NCBI GenBank assembly: GCA_016720925.1
Contig: JADKJR010000001.1
Coordinates: 124,001-188,000, forward strand
Direction: 5' to 3'
DNA length: 64,000 nucleotides
Source of the DNA: Betaproteobacteria bacterium
Lineage (GTDB): Bacteria > Pseudomonadota > Gammaproteobacteria > Burkholderiales > Usitatibacteraceae
Shown: in pieces, positions 33,715-42,268 of the stretch
Layout of the letters: each line of letters starts with the position of its first letter
Position numbering within the stretch: position 1 is the stretch's first letter
Made by a program: the position numbers and the translations under genes
Notes under the pieces: generated by a model
Seen by the model: the letters and a program-made list of their open reading frames with translations, nothing else
What the model was told of the DNA's origin: nothing
The model's database searches: none

Positions 33715-34776
33715 ATGAATGATTTTGTTCAGCCCCTCATCGAGCGAATCAAATCCGCGCAGTCGGACAGGGCGCCGCTTGCCATTCACGGCGGCAGCAG
33801 CAAGACGTTTTATGGTGGCGCGGTCAGGGGCGATGCACTCGACGTTCGGCCCTATAACGGCATCATCGATTACGAGCCTAAGGAGCTGGTGCTGACGGTG
33901 CGCGCCGGGACGCCACTCGCGGCAATCGAAGCGACGATGGCGGAGCAGAATCAGATGCTGCCGTTTGAGCCGCCGTATTTTGCTGAGGGCGCGACCATTG
34001 GCGGCGCAGTCGCCACCGGGCTTTCCGGGCCACGCCGGCCGTACACCGGCGCGGTGCGTGACTTTGTTCTGGGTACGCGCGTCATCAATGGCAAAGGCGA
34101 AGACCTGCGCTTCGGCGGCCGCGTGATCAAGAATGTCGCCGGCTACGATGTCTCGCGGCTGATGACCGGGGCGATGGGTACGCTCGGCGTGCTGCTCGAT
34201 CTATCGTTCAAGGTTTTGCCGAAACCGACGGAGGAAATGACGCTGCGATTCCAGATGGATGAAGCGACTTCCATCCAGCGGTTCAATGAATGGGCAGGAA
34301 GGCCGCTGCCGATATCGGCGACCTCCTGGTGCGACGGCGTTGCCATGCTGCGGCTTTCGGGCGCGGCGGCGGGCGTCCGGGCCGCGCGCGAAAAGCTGGG
34401 CGGTGAATTGGTCGCGGAATCGGAAGCCAGTCAATTCTGGCGCAACTTGCGTGATCATCGCGCGGATTTTTTCGGCAGCGCGGAACCCTTGTGGCGGCTC
34501 TCGGTACCGTCCACCAGTCCGCCGCTTCAGCTCAACCTGCCGCAATGGATCGAGTGGGGCGGTGCGCTGCGCTGGGTGCGTGGTGTGGCCGATGCGAAGA
34601 CATTGCGCGCAACCGTGGAAGCGGTGGGTGGACACGCAACCCTGTTCCGCCACGGCGATAAATCGGCGGGCGTGTTTCATCCGTTGCAACCGGTGCTAGC
34701 CAAGGTTCACCGCAATCTCAAGGCGGCATTCGACTCGGACAGCATTTTGAATCCCGGCAGAATGGACAACTTCTGA
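33715..34776 (+). CDS. glcE: glycolate oxidase subunit GlcE (FAD-binding)
   Basis: 353 residues. The FAD-binding domain contains PLAIHGGSSKTFYGG near residue 20, PPYFAEGATIGGAVATGLSGPRRPY at about 83-107 and GGRVIKNVAGYDVSRLMTGAMGTLG at about 131-155, all typical of GlcE. The C-terminus ends LNPGRM. The stop codon overlaps the glcF ATG by one base (TGATG), implying translational coupling. Length and order are as in other glcDEF operons. Confidence 0.95.
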   Translation: MNDFVQPLIERIKSAQSDRAPLAIHGGSSKTFYGGAVRGDALDVRPYNGIIDYEPKELVLTVRAGTPLAAIEATMAEQNQMLPFEPPYFAEGATIGGAVATGLSGPRRPYTGAVRDFVLGTRVINGKGEDLRFGGRVIKNVAGYDVSRLMTGAMGTLGVLLDLSFKVLPKPTEEMTLRFQMDEATSIQRFNEWAGRPLPISATSWCDGVAMLRLSGAAAGVRAAREKLGGELVAESEASQFWRNLRDHRADFFGSAEPLWRLSVPSTSPPLQLNLPQWIEWGGALRWVRGVADAKTLRATVEAVGGHATLFRHGDKSAGVFHPLQPVLAKVHRNLKAAFDSDSILNPGRMDNF

Positions 34777-36023
34777 TGCAAACCAATCTTGCCGACTGGA
34801 TCAAAGACACGCCCGAGGGGATTGAGGCCGACAGCATTCTGCGCAAATGCGTGCATTGCGGTTTTTGTTTGGCGACCTGCCCGACCTACAATCTGCTGGG
34901 GGACGAGCTCGACAGTCCGCGCGGTCGCATTTATTTGATGAAGCAGATGCTGGAAGGTGAGCCGGTCACCGAAAAAACGCAGCTGCATCTTGATCGCTGC
35001 CTCACTTGCCGCTCGTGCGAATCGACTTGCCCATCCGGCGTGCAGTACGGGCGGCTGGTCGATATTGGCCGCGAGCTGGTGGAGAAGAAAGTCGGGCGTA
35101 GTTTTGCCGAGGGTCTCAAGCGCAAGGTGTTGAAGAACGCGCTGCCGCAGACGGCGTTGTTTACCGTGGGACTTGGCATAGGCCGCGCGGTGAAGACCTT
35201 CTTGCCGGCTTCGCTTGCAAAGAAAATCCCGGCCAGGCGCGATGCCGGCGTTCGTCCCGAGCTTGGACATGCACGCAACATGCTGGTGCTGGAAGGTTGC
35301 GTGCAACCGGCGATGGCGCCGAGCATTAACTCGGCGACCGCGCGTGTCCTCGACAGACTCGGCGTCTCGCTGATCGCCGCGCCCAGCGCCGGCTGCTGCG
35401 GCGCGATTCCGCATCACCTGAATGATCCGTACGAAAGCCACGCTTACATCAAACGCAATATCGACGCGTGGTGGCCGTATATCGAAGCCGGCGCGGAAGC
35501 AATCGTCGTGACCGCATCCGGCTGTGGGACAATGGTGGCGGACTACGGTTACCTGTTGCGCAACGACGCGGCGTATTCGGAAAAGGCGCAGAAAGTCTCG
35601 GAACTGTTTCGCGACGTGAGCCAGGTGATCGCGGCGGAAAGCGCGGTGTTGTCGAAACTGCTTGTGGCCGCAAATCCCGTCAAGACAAAAATTGCCTTTC
35701 ACTCGCCATGCAGCTTGCAGCACGGGTTGAAAATTCGCGGCGTGGTGGAAGGCCTGTTGCGCGACGCGGGTTGCGAGCTGACGCCCGTCCCGGACGGGCA
35801 TCTTTGTTGCGGTTCGGCGGGAACCTATTCGCTGTTGCAGCGCGAACTCTCGCAGCAATTGCTCGTGAACAAAGTGAAAGCACTTGAGTCCGGCGCGCCG
35901 CAACTTGTTGCAACGGCCAACATCGGCTGCCTCGCGCACATTGAGGGCGGGCTGAATGCCGGCAGCGGAACGCCGATTCGGCATTGGATTGAGGTGATCG
36001 ATGAACGGTTGGCGGCCACATAG
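34776..36023 (+). CDS. glcF: glycolate oxidase iron-sulfur subunit GlcF
   Basis: 415 residues. Two 4Fe-4S motifs near the N-terminus (CVHCGFCLATCP at about 25-36 and CLTCRSCESTCP at about 73-84) precede two CCG domains (SAGCCGAIPHH at about 205 and HLCCGSAGTYSLLQ at about 340). It carries electrons from GlcDE to the membrane. No glcB, glcC or permease gene follows. Confidence 0.95.
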   Translation: MQTNLADWIKDTPEGIEADSILRKCVHCGFCLATCPTYNLLGDELDSPRGRIYLMKQMLEGEPVTEKTQLHLDRCLTCRSCESTCPSGVQYGRLVDIGRELVEKKVGRSFAEGLKRKVLKNALPQTALFTVGLGIGRAVKTFLPASLAKKIPARRDAGVRPELGHARNMLVLEGCVQPAMAPSINSATARVLDRLGVSLIAAPSAGCCGAIPHHLNDPYESHAYIKRNIDAWWPYIEAGAEAIVVTASGCGTMVADYGYLLRNDAAYSEKAQKVSELFRDVSQVIAAESAVLSKLLVAANPVKTKIAFHSPCSLQHGLKIRGVVEGLLRDAGCELTPVPDGHLCCGSAGTYSLLQRELSQQLLVNKVKALESGAPQLVATANIGCLAHIEGGLNAGSGTPIRHWIEVIDERLAAT

Positions 36024-36037
36024 CGGAAATTTGCCAA

Positions 36038-36101
36038 GCACAAGCACTGGCGCGGTGTTCAAGACAATTTGTGCCTGTGAGCCTCGCCGGATATAGAGTT
36101 T
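36038..36101. repeat. inverted-repeat element, copy 5 (decayed right arm)
   Basis: Left arm CACAAGCACTGGCGCGGTGTTC is intact in its core (36042-36055). The right arm CCTCGCCGGATATAGAGTTT (36082-36101) matches the family consensus at about 14 of 20 positions. It ends one base before the Fpg-family start codon, so it has become part of that gene's leader. Confidence 0.65.
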
Positions 36102-36102
36102 A

Positions 36103-36990
36103 ATGCCTGAGTTGCCGGACATCGCCGTCTATTGCGAAAGCATCGAGCGCGAGCTTGCCTGCGCCACATTGCGGAAAATTCTGCTACCAAGTGTTTTTGT
36201 ACTTCGCACCGTGGAGCCCGCGGTCGGCGCGTTTGAAGGCCGGCGTCTCATCCATGCGGCGTACTTGGGAAAGCGCGTCGTGCTCGAATTTGAAGGCGAC
36301 TTGTTCGCGGTGATTCATCTGATGATCGCCGGTCGCTTCAAATGGTTTCCGCCGGGAAGTAAAGTGCCAATGAGCAAGATCGTGCTGGCACGGTTCGAGT
36401 TTGATCGCGGCACGCTGGCGTTGACGGAGGCCGGCACCAGGCGACGCGCGTCGCTGCATTTGTTGCGTGGACGCGACGCGCTGGCAGCGCACGATCCGGG
36501 TGGCATTGATCCGCTGACTTGCACGCTCGCGGAGTTCACCGCGCGGCTGCAGCACGAGAATCACACGCTGAAACGCGCGCTCACCGATCCGCGGTCATTC
36601 AGCGGTATCGGTAATTCCTATTCCGACGAGATTCTGCATCGCGCGAAATTGTCGCCCCTCGCGCTCAGTCAAAAACTGTCGGCGTCGGAAGTTGCGCGAT
36701 TGCGCGACGCGACGCGCGAAGTCATGGATGAATGGCTGCAACGATTGCGTGCGGAATCAGCGGGCAAGTTTCCCGAAAAAGTCACCGCTTTCCGGAGTGA
36801 AATGGCGGTACACGGCAAGTTCAAACAGCCTTGTCCCGTGTGCGGGAGCCCGGTGCAGCGCATCGTCTATGCGGAAAACGAATGCAACTACTGCCCCAAG
36901 TGCCAGACCGGCGGCAAGCTGCTTGCGGATCGGGCCTTGTCGCGGCTGCTCAAATCGAGCTGGCCGAAAAGTATTGACGAGCTATCGTGA
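36103..36990 (+). CDS. Fpg/Nei family DNA glycosylase, atypical
   Basis: 295 residues, somewhat longer than MutM. Starts MPELPD with Pro 2 (the nucleophile) and Glu 3. A GKRVVLEF segment supplies the catalytic hairpin Lys, and FSGIGNSYSDEILHRAKLSPL is the helix-two-turn-helix. A zinc finger follows with Cys at about 244, 247, 264 and 267. Differences: the DPRRFG-type loop that inserts into DNA is replaced by TEAGTRRRASLHLLRG, and the zinc-finger Arg that contacts the lesion phosphate is not at its usual place (ENECNYCPKC). It therefore probably belongs to a distinct Fpg subfamily with altered lesion preference; calling it MutM would overstate the case. Confidence 0.85.
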   Translation: MPELPDIAVYCESIERELACATLRKILLPSVFVLRTVEPAVGAFEGRRLIHAAYLGKRVVLEFEGDLFAVIHLMIAGRFKWFPPGSKVPMSKIVLARFEFDRGTLALTEAGTRRRASLHLLRGRDALAAHDPGGIDPLTCTLAEFTARLQHENHTLKRALTDPRSFSGIGNSYSDEILHRAKLSPLALSQKLSASEVARLRDATREVMDEWLQRLRAESAGKFPEKVTAFRSEMAVHGKFKQPCPVCGSPVQRIVYAENECNYCPKCQTGGKLLADRALSRLLKSSWPKSIDELS

Positions 36991-37000
36991 TGCCGCAGGA

Positions 37001-38650
37001 CTAGCGGCGATACAAACGCAGGCGCTCGTCGTTATCCGCCGGTCGCGCACCTTCCCAGACAAGTTGCCAGCGCAGGTCGACGGTCGGCTCATCGTTGCGT
37101 GTACCTTGGGCGAGCAGCCAGTTGCACGCTTCAGCGGCCGGCAGATGATTGGATACAAAACGCAGATTGGTGAAGTAGTTAAGTGAAGCGCGTTGCGAGT
37201 CGCCGAGATTTTGCGACGCGATACACCCAGTGGGCTGCTCGGGCAAATACCGCGCGATGGCCCGCGCCGTGCCGCGATAACTGAGACGGTGGTCGACGGC
37301 GGTCAAGCCAAGCAAGTTTGCAAGTACCCATACCAATGTGACCCCCGCTGCCCAGTTGACGATGGCGCGACGATTATTGCGATGGGCCCGCACCACCGCG
37401 TATACCCACAGCAAGGTGAATGCGACGGCTATGAAAAAAGGCAGCAGGTCGAAAGTGAAAGTGAAACCCGGGACTTGCCGGGCAACCGCGCCCGCAGCGG
37501 CTACTGGCGCGCCCGTGACCGCGGCTGTCCAGTACAACCATCCCGCAACGGCGACGATGCCGAAAAACAGCAGGCTGAACCAGTCCATGAAGCTGGCGAT
37601 GCTCCTCGACAGGCGATCCAGCGTATTGGCGGCGGCGAGCGCCAGAGGCAACAGCAATGGAAGTCCCATGCCGTCGCTCGCTTTGCGAGTAAGTGAGATT
37701 AATACTAGCAGCGTGAGGAATGCGGCAAGTGGCAACGCAAGCTCGAAGCGTTCGGCAATTTTTGCGCGGTCTTTGGCCCACAGCCAGATCGCGAATGGCA
37801 ATGCCGGCAGGCCGTACCACGGAAGTATGCGGATGAAATGGAGATTGTCGAGCGCGCGACGGGTGGTGAGATCGTGGAACGGAACGCCAGCAATGGTTTC
37901 AGCCCATTGTGTGATGGGTGCCGGGGATTGCCAAAGCAGCATCGCCGGGAACAACAGCATGAAGGGTAGTGATAACAGCAGGGCGACACCGATGCCGGCG
38001 CGGAATGTTCGATTGTTCCAATCGCGCAAAATTACCATGGCGACCAACGCAATGAGCATCGGCGCCAAGGCGGGGACAATGCCGATCGAGAGTGCGATGA
38101 TGCCGGCACCAATTCCTGTGGTGACGCCGCCTTTGGAGGCTTCGGAACGTATGCGTGTCATGCCGTACATCGCTACGGCCAGTCCGGCGAGACCTGCAAG
38201 CTCGGGATACATCTGGTGTCCCCGCCACACCAGGCCCAGCGAGCCAATCATCATCAACACACTGATGCGTCCGGCGCGCTCGTCGAACAGGCGCTTGGCG
38301 GTCTTGTGGGTGTAGAACAGCGTGACGGCCATGAACGCACCGCTGGCCAAGCGCGCGCCATCATGAAGCGGCAGTACGGGCGAGAACAGCCACGCCAGCG
38401 CCGCCGCGGTCCAATGGTAGAGCGGCGGATAATCGTAGTTGGGCAAACCCGCTATCGTCGGTACGAGCCACTGTCCGTCCCGCAGCATTGCATGGATAAC
38501 GCCGAAGGTGATTGCCTCATCGGGTTTCCATGGGTCATGACCGACGAGCCCCGTCAGGATCCAGGCCGCGCAAATGATGAGAAACAGCGCAGTCTTGACC
38601 GGAGTACTGTTTCCGTCGAACACGATCGGCTGGCGGATGGTTGAGATCAT
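37001..38650 (-). CDS. ArnT/PMT-like glycosyltransferase (GT39/GT83-type)
   Basis: 549-residue multi-spanning membrane protein. The first periplasmic loop has GHDPWKPDEAITFGVIHAMLRDGQWLVPTIAGLPNYDYPPL, carrying the Asp-Glu pair and the D-Y-P-P-L motif seen in ArnT and related undecaprenyl-phosphate sugar transferases. About twelve helices and a C-terminal soluble part (about 430-549) follow. It probably transfers a sugar from a lipid carrier to lipid A, protein or another periplasmic acceptor. No arn operon is adjacent. It converges with the Fpg-family gene, leaving 10 bases between stops. Confidence 0.87.
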   Translation of the reverse strand: MISTIRQPIVFDGNSTPVKTALFLIICAAWILTGLVGHDPWKPDEAITFGVIHAMLRDGQWLVPTIAGLPNYDYPPLYHWTAAALAWLFSPVLPLHDGARLASGAFMAVTLFYTHKTAKRLFDERAGRISVLMMIGSLGLVWRGHQMYPELAGLAGLAVAMYGMTRIRSEASKGGVTTGIGAGIIALSIGIVPALAPMLIALVAMVILRDWNNRTFRAGIGVALLLSLPFMLLFPAMLLWQSPAPITQWAETIAGVPFHDLTTRRALDNLHFIRILPWYGLPALPFAIWLWAKDRAKIAERFELALPLAAFLTLLVLISLTRKASDGMGLPLLLPLALAAANTLDRLSRSIASFMDWFSLLFFGIVAVAGWLYWTAAVTGAPVAAAGAVARQVPGFTFTFDLLPFFIAVAFTLLWVYAVVRAHRNNRRAIVNWAAGVTLVWVLANLLGLTAVDHRLSYRGTARAIARYLPEQPTGCIASQNLGDSQRASLNYFTNLRFVSNHLPAAEACNWLLAQGTRNDEPTVDLRWQLVWEGARPADNDERLRLYRR

Positions 38651-38734
38651 GAAGCGCTATTTTACGCTGGCGGGGTGGCTGGATGCCTTCATGCGCGACG
38701 CGACTGGCGTCGTCACCCCGATAACTGCGCCAAC

Positions 38735-38761
38735 AAAAAAGGCAGCCAAGGCTGCCTTTTT
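38735..38761. terminator. bidirectional-looking terminator after rpmE2
   Basis: Stem GGCAGC / GCTGCC with a CAAG loop flanked by six A upstream and five T downstream. It lies 21 bases beyond the rpmE2 stop on the minus strand and would give that transcript a T tail. Confidence 0.85.
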
Positions 38762-38781
38762 CATGTCGTTCAATGAAGAAC

Positions 38782-39093
38782 TTATTTTGCTTCTGCCTTC
38801 GATTCGGCAGGCGACTCAGCCTTCGGCGCGGCGGCCGCACCAGAAGTGCGTGCATGACGCTGACGGAATTTCTCGACGCGACCGGCGGTATCCATGATCT
38901 TGTGCTTGCCCGTGTAGAACGGGTGTGATTCCGACGAGATCTCGATGCGGATGAGCGGATATTCCTTGCCATCGGTCCATTTCATCTTTTCCTTGCCCTT
39001 GGTTTCGACGGTCGAGCGGGTCAGGAATTTGAAATCAGCGGAGGAATCAAAGAAGATGACTTCGTGATATTCGGGGTGAATGCTGGGTTTCAT
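38782..39093 (-). CDS. rpmE2: 50S ribosomal protein L31 type B
   Basis: 103 residues. Begins MKPSIHPEYHEVIFFD and carries SHPFYTGKHKIMDTAGRVEKFRQRHA, the L31 core. It lacks the CxxC zinc-binding pairs of type A, so it is the zinc-independent type B. The C-terminus bears a 25-residue Ala/Glu/Lys-rich tail (AAAAPKAESPAESKAEAK). Type B L31 often replaces the zinc form under zinc limitation; no type A copy is in this window. Confidence 0.95.
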   Translation of the reverse strand: MKPSIHPEYHEVIFFDSSADFKFLTRSTVETKGKEKMKWTDGKEYPLIRIEISSESHPFYTGKHKIMDTAGRVEKFRQRHARTSGAAAAPKAESPAESKAEAK

Positions 39094-39273
39094 GCTTTGT
39101 TGCCTTTCTTTCCGTAAAGGGTGCGCCGATGGTGAAAAACGCGGGCACCTCTATGCGAACAAGTGTTTTGAGGAGTCGATAATTATGACGCATGTTGGGG
39201 GAAAAGGCAAAATCCTGATGTTGGCGGATACAAATCGTGCAGCGCGAGGCAATGGGCAACGGATGATTCTTTA

Positions 39274-39304
39274 TTGTGCACAAAACGTAATAATGTTCTA
39301 TATT
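39274..39304 (+). promoter_or_regulatory. possible promoter of the XRE regulator gene
   Basis: TTGTGC at 39274-39279 and CTATAT/TATATT near 39298-39304 at 18-19-base spacing. The downstream edge touches the inverted repeat at 39303, consistent with autoregulation. Weak hexamers. Confidence 0.35.
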
Positions 39305-39325
39305 GGTATCACTAAATAATACCAA
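39303..39325. promoter_or_regulatory. candidate operator: TTGGTAT-N9-ATACCAA
   Basis: A 7-bp perfect inverted repeat with a 9-base spacer, centred 23 bases before the GTG start of the XRE regulator gene and overlapping the putative -10. Arm length and spacing are typical of dimeric helix-turn-helix repressor sites. Confidence 0.5.
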
Positions 39326-39337
39326 CAGGCCTTTGCT

Positions 39338-40150
39338 GTGGATTTACCCGTTGATAAATCGCCTCGTTCACAAGGTCAGACATCGCTTCTGGTCGAAGCG
39401 CTGAAGCGGCTGTTGCGCGCGCGCGGAATGACCTATAAAGATCTTGGGCACACGCTTGATCTATCTGAGGCTAGTGTCAAACGCATGTTCGCGAAAGAGG
39501 CGCTGACGCTGAAGCGGCTCGAGGAAGTTTGCGGTTGTCTGGATGTTGACCTGTTTGAGGTAACCAAACTGGCTCGCAACCATACCGCGCAAGCCCAGGA
39601 AATGACCGTCGAACAAGAAGCCGCGCTGGCTGCGGATGCGCGTCTGCTTGGTATTTTCTACCTGGTATTGAACGATTGGCACCTGCCCGATATTCTCGAA
39701 CGGTATGAGATCGAAAAGGCAGAGGTGATTGCATTGCTGGCCAAGCTTGACCATCTGGGACTGATCATGCTGCAGCCCAATGATCGCGTCAGGTTGCTCA
39801 TTCCCCGAACCATGCGGCTGCGTAACGACGGACCCATCCGCCAAGTGCATGGCAACCGCGTCATTGGCGATTTTCTTGCCGGGGATTTTGTTGGCGAAGG
39901 CGGCATGTTCCGCCTGGAAATGCGTGAACTTTCCGGCCCATCTTATGCGCTCATTCAACGCAAGCTCGAACGCATCGGTCAGGAATTCAACGAGCTGGCC
40001 GAACTTGATTCCTATCTCCCTTCGGACCAACGCCAGACCATTGGCATGGCCGTCGGCACCAAGCCATGGAAAATGTCGCTCGTGACGGGCATCCGGCAGC
40101 GCGAGGTACGCGATGCGCCGACCGCGGACCCGGCGAAAAAACAGGTCTAG
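39338..40150 (+). CDS. XRE-family transcriptional regulator with second winged-helix-like domain
   Basis: 270 residues, GTG start. An N-terminal Cro/CI-type helix-turn-helix spans about 20-75 (RLLRARGMTYKDLGHTLDLSEASVKRMFAKEALTLKRLEEVCGCL). A second region around 100-155 (IFYLVLNDWHLPDILERYEIEKAEVIALLAKLDHLGLIML) looks like a winged helix, and the C-terminal third may be an effector or dimerisation part. An inverted repeat just upstream may be its own operator. Its targets are unknown; it stands alone between rpmE2 and rho. Confidence 0.8.
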   Translation: MDLPVDKSPRSQGQTSLLVEALKRLLRARGMTYKDLGHTLDLSEASVKRMFAKEALTLKRLEEVCGCLDVDLFEVTKLARNHTAQAQEMTVEQEAALAADARLLGIFYLVLNDWHLPDILERYEIEKAEVIALLAKLDHLGLIMLQPNDRVRLLIPRTMRLRNDGPIRQVHGNRVIGDFLAGDFVGEGGMFRLEMRELSGPSYALIQRKLERIGQEFNELAELDSYLPSDQRQTIGMAVGTKPWKMSLVTGIRQREVRDAPTADPAKKQV

Positions 40151-40212
40151 TCGCTGTTCCTTGGCGTATGTTTCGATACTCCGACTGCGCGTCAGGCAAC
40201 GATTCGGTTGGA

Positions 40213-41472
40213 TCAGTTCTTCTTCATGGAATCGAAGAATTCCGCATTGTTCTTCGTGGCCTTGAGCTTGTCGACCAGGAATTCGGTGGCTTCGAGCTCA
40301 TCCATGCTGTACATCATCTTGCGCAGCACCCAGACTTTCTGCAGCAGTTCCGGTTTGATCAGCAGTTCTTCCTTGCGCGTACCGGAACGATTCACGTTGA
40401 TCGCGGGATAGACGCGCTTCTCGGCGGCACGCCGGTCAAGGTGCACTTCCATGTTGCCGGTTCCCTTGAATTCTTCGTAGATCACATCATCCATGCGCGA
40501 ACCGGTGTCGATCAGCGCAGTCGCGATGATGGTCAGTGAGCCACCTTCCTCGATGTTCCGCGCGGCGCCGAAAAAACGCTTCGGGCGTTGAAGCGCGTTC
40601 GCATCGACACCACCGGTCAATACTTTGCCGGATGCCGGCACCACGGTGTTGTAGGCACGGGCAAGGCGTGTGATGGAATCAAGCAGTATGACCACGTCAC
40701 GCTTGTGTTCAACCAGGCGTTTGGCTTTTTCAATAACCATTTCAGCGACCTGCACATGGCGGGTGGCAGGCTCATCAAAGGTACTTGAAACCACTTCGCC
40801 CTTGACGGTTCGCTGCATCTCGGTGACTTCTTCCGGACGCTCGTCGATTAGCAGCACGATCAGCGTGATATCGGGATGATTCGAAGTGATGGCGTGCGCG
40901 ATGTGCTGCAGCATCACGGTCTTGCCGGACTTCGGCGAGGCGACCAGGAGGCCGCGCTGGCCCTTGCCGATCGGCGCGATGATGTCAATGACGCGGCCGG
41001 TGATGTTCTCATCCGACTTGATGTCGCGTTCCAGGGTGAACGGCTTGTTCGGGAACAGTGGCGTCAGATTTTCAAACAGAATCTTGTTCTTGGAAGCCTC
41101 CGGCGCCTCGCCGTTGACCTTGTCCACCTTGACCAGTGCAAAGTAGCGTTCGCCTTCCTTGGGCGTGCGAATCTCGCCTTCGATGGTGTCGCCGGTATGC
41201 AGATTGAAACGGCGAATTTGCGATGGACTCACGTAAATATCGTCGGGCCCGGCCAGATAGGAAATATCCGGCGAGCGCAGGAAACCGAAGCCGTCCTGCA
41301 ATACTTCCAGCGTGCCATCGCCAAAGATCGCCTCGCCTTTTTTCGCCTGGTGTTTCAGCAGCGCGAAGATTAGCTCCTGTTTGCGCAGGCGATTGGCGCC
41401 TTCGAGTTCGAGCTGGTTGGCCGTTTCGACGAGTTCCGAGACGTGTTTCAATTTGAGTTCAGATAGTTGCAT
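40213..41472 (-). CDS. rho: transcription termination factor Rho
   Basis: 419 residues, full length. The N-terminal helical and cold-shock RNA-binding domain holds FGDGTLEVLQDGFGFLRSPDISYLAGPDDIYVSPSQIRRF. The ATPase domain has a P-loop SPKSGKTVML at about 178-187, LLIDERPEEVTEMQR (Walker B and beyond) and DSITRLARAYNTVVPASGKVLTGG (Q/R loop). The closing NAEFFDSMKK is also typical. It hexamerises on C-rich RNA and ends transcription. The gene follows trxA on the same strand, with a 274-base pyrimidine-rich leader between them. Confidence 0.98.
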   Translation of the reverse strand: MQLSELKLKHVSELVETANQLELEGANRLRKQELIFALLKHQAKKGEAIFGDGTLEVLQDGFGFLRSPDISYLAGPDDIYVSPSQIRRFNLHTGDTIEGEIRTPKEGERYFALVKVDKVNGEAPEASKNKILFENLTPLFPNKPFTLERDIKSDENITGRVIDIIAPIGKGQRGLLVASPKSGKTVMLQHIAHAITSNHPDITLIVLLIDERPEEVTEMQRTVKGEVVSSTFDEPATRHVQVAEMVIEKAKRLVEHKRDVVILLDSITRLARAYNTVVPASGKVLTGGVDANALQRPKRFFGAARNIEEGGSLTIIATALIDTGSRMDDVIYEEFKGTGNMEVHLDRRAAEKRVYPAINVNRSGTRKEELLIKPELLQKVWVLRKMMYSMDELEATEFLVDKLKATKNNAEFFDSMKKN

Positions 41473-41746
41473 TGGCTATGCCGCAGGAAGGAGGAAAAAG
41501 GAAGGGAAGGGGAGAAGAGCAGCGGAATGGAAGACAGGAAAATAGGGCAAAGGTGGCGGGACGAAAATCCGCAAAAAAAGTGTGGCTCCGCAGAATGATT
41601 TTCAGGCAACTTCCTGAAAACCGGGCATCAACTCAAGTAGTTGGGATTCGCTGCAGAGGTGTGACTGAAAAGGACATCCACGGATTTGGAATCGACGCAG
41701 ACTTGACCGGAAGCGAAAGAATAGGGCGCTCGCACGTCCTTGTCAA
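41473..41746 (-). promoter_or_regulatory. rho leader, pyrimidine-rich on the coding strand
   Basis: On the rho strand the 80-90 bases before the start codon are almost only C and T with very few G. There is no purine Shine-Dalgarno sequence. Further upstream an 8-bp hairpin lies at 41599-41620 (TTTTCAGG / CCTGAAAA). A C-rich, G-poor, unstructured leader is what a rut site looks like, so autogenous Rho-dependent attenuation is plausible, as known for rho in E. coli. Confidence 0.5.
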
Positions 41747-42074
41747 TTAAATGTTGGCGTCAATAAATGCAGCCAACTGGGACTTTGGATAGCGCACCAA
41801 CCTTGGTTGCGGCGACATTTCCATCCTTGAAAAGCATGAGCGTGGGGATGCCGCGGATACCGTACTTGGGTGGTGTTTCCTGGTTTTCATCGATATTGAG
41901 CTTGGCGATTTTCAGTTTCCCGGCATATTCCTTGGCAACATCGTCAAGAATGGGGGCGATCATTTTGCATGGCCCGCACCACTCCGCCCAGTAATCCACC
42001 AAGACCGGAGTTGCGCTTTGCAGCACTTCGGAATCGAAGGTTGCATCGGATACATAAACAATGTCATTGCTCAC
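41747..42074 (-). CDS. trxA: thioredoxin TrxA with a 3' frameshift
   Basis: Starts at GTG 42074 with GAGG 6 bases upstream (VSNDIVYVSD, the usual beginning). The active site WCGPCK is at about 32-37 and the cis-Pro is in GIRGIPTLMLFK. After GALSK the frame as written reads VPVGCIY and stops at 41760. The alternative frame reads SQLAAFIDANI and stops at 41747, the normal thioredoxin ending. One extra base near 41783-41786 (AAAG) explains this. If the indel is real, the C-terminal helix is lost from an otherwise complete protein. It precedes rho, a common betaproteobacterial pairing. Confidence 0.88.
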
Positions 42075-42080
42075 AGATAA

Positions 42081-42084
42081 CCTC
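42081..42084 (-). promoter_or_regulatory. ribosome binding site deciding the trxA start
   Basis: GAGG on the minus strand, 6 bases before GTG at 42074. A TTG at 42095 also opens the frame but would add seven residues not seen in the family. Confidence 0.65.
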
Positions 42085-42268
42085 TGATTCTTCAAACGTA
42101 TGGTGAATTATGCCACTGTTTCATGGCACGGGTGGCAAAGGCGGATCGAAGGTCGCAGACCCGGCGGACGCAAATCAGGGAGATGAAAAATGCATTGCGG
42201 AACCGAATCACTGGGCGCCCGGGTCTGTTAAAATTTGGGCTGTCCATGTGCTATTTCAAGGCTGTTCC

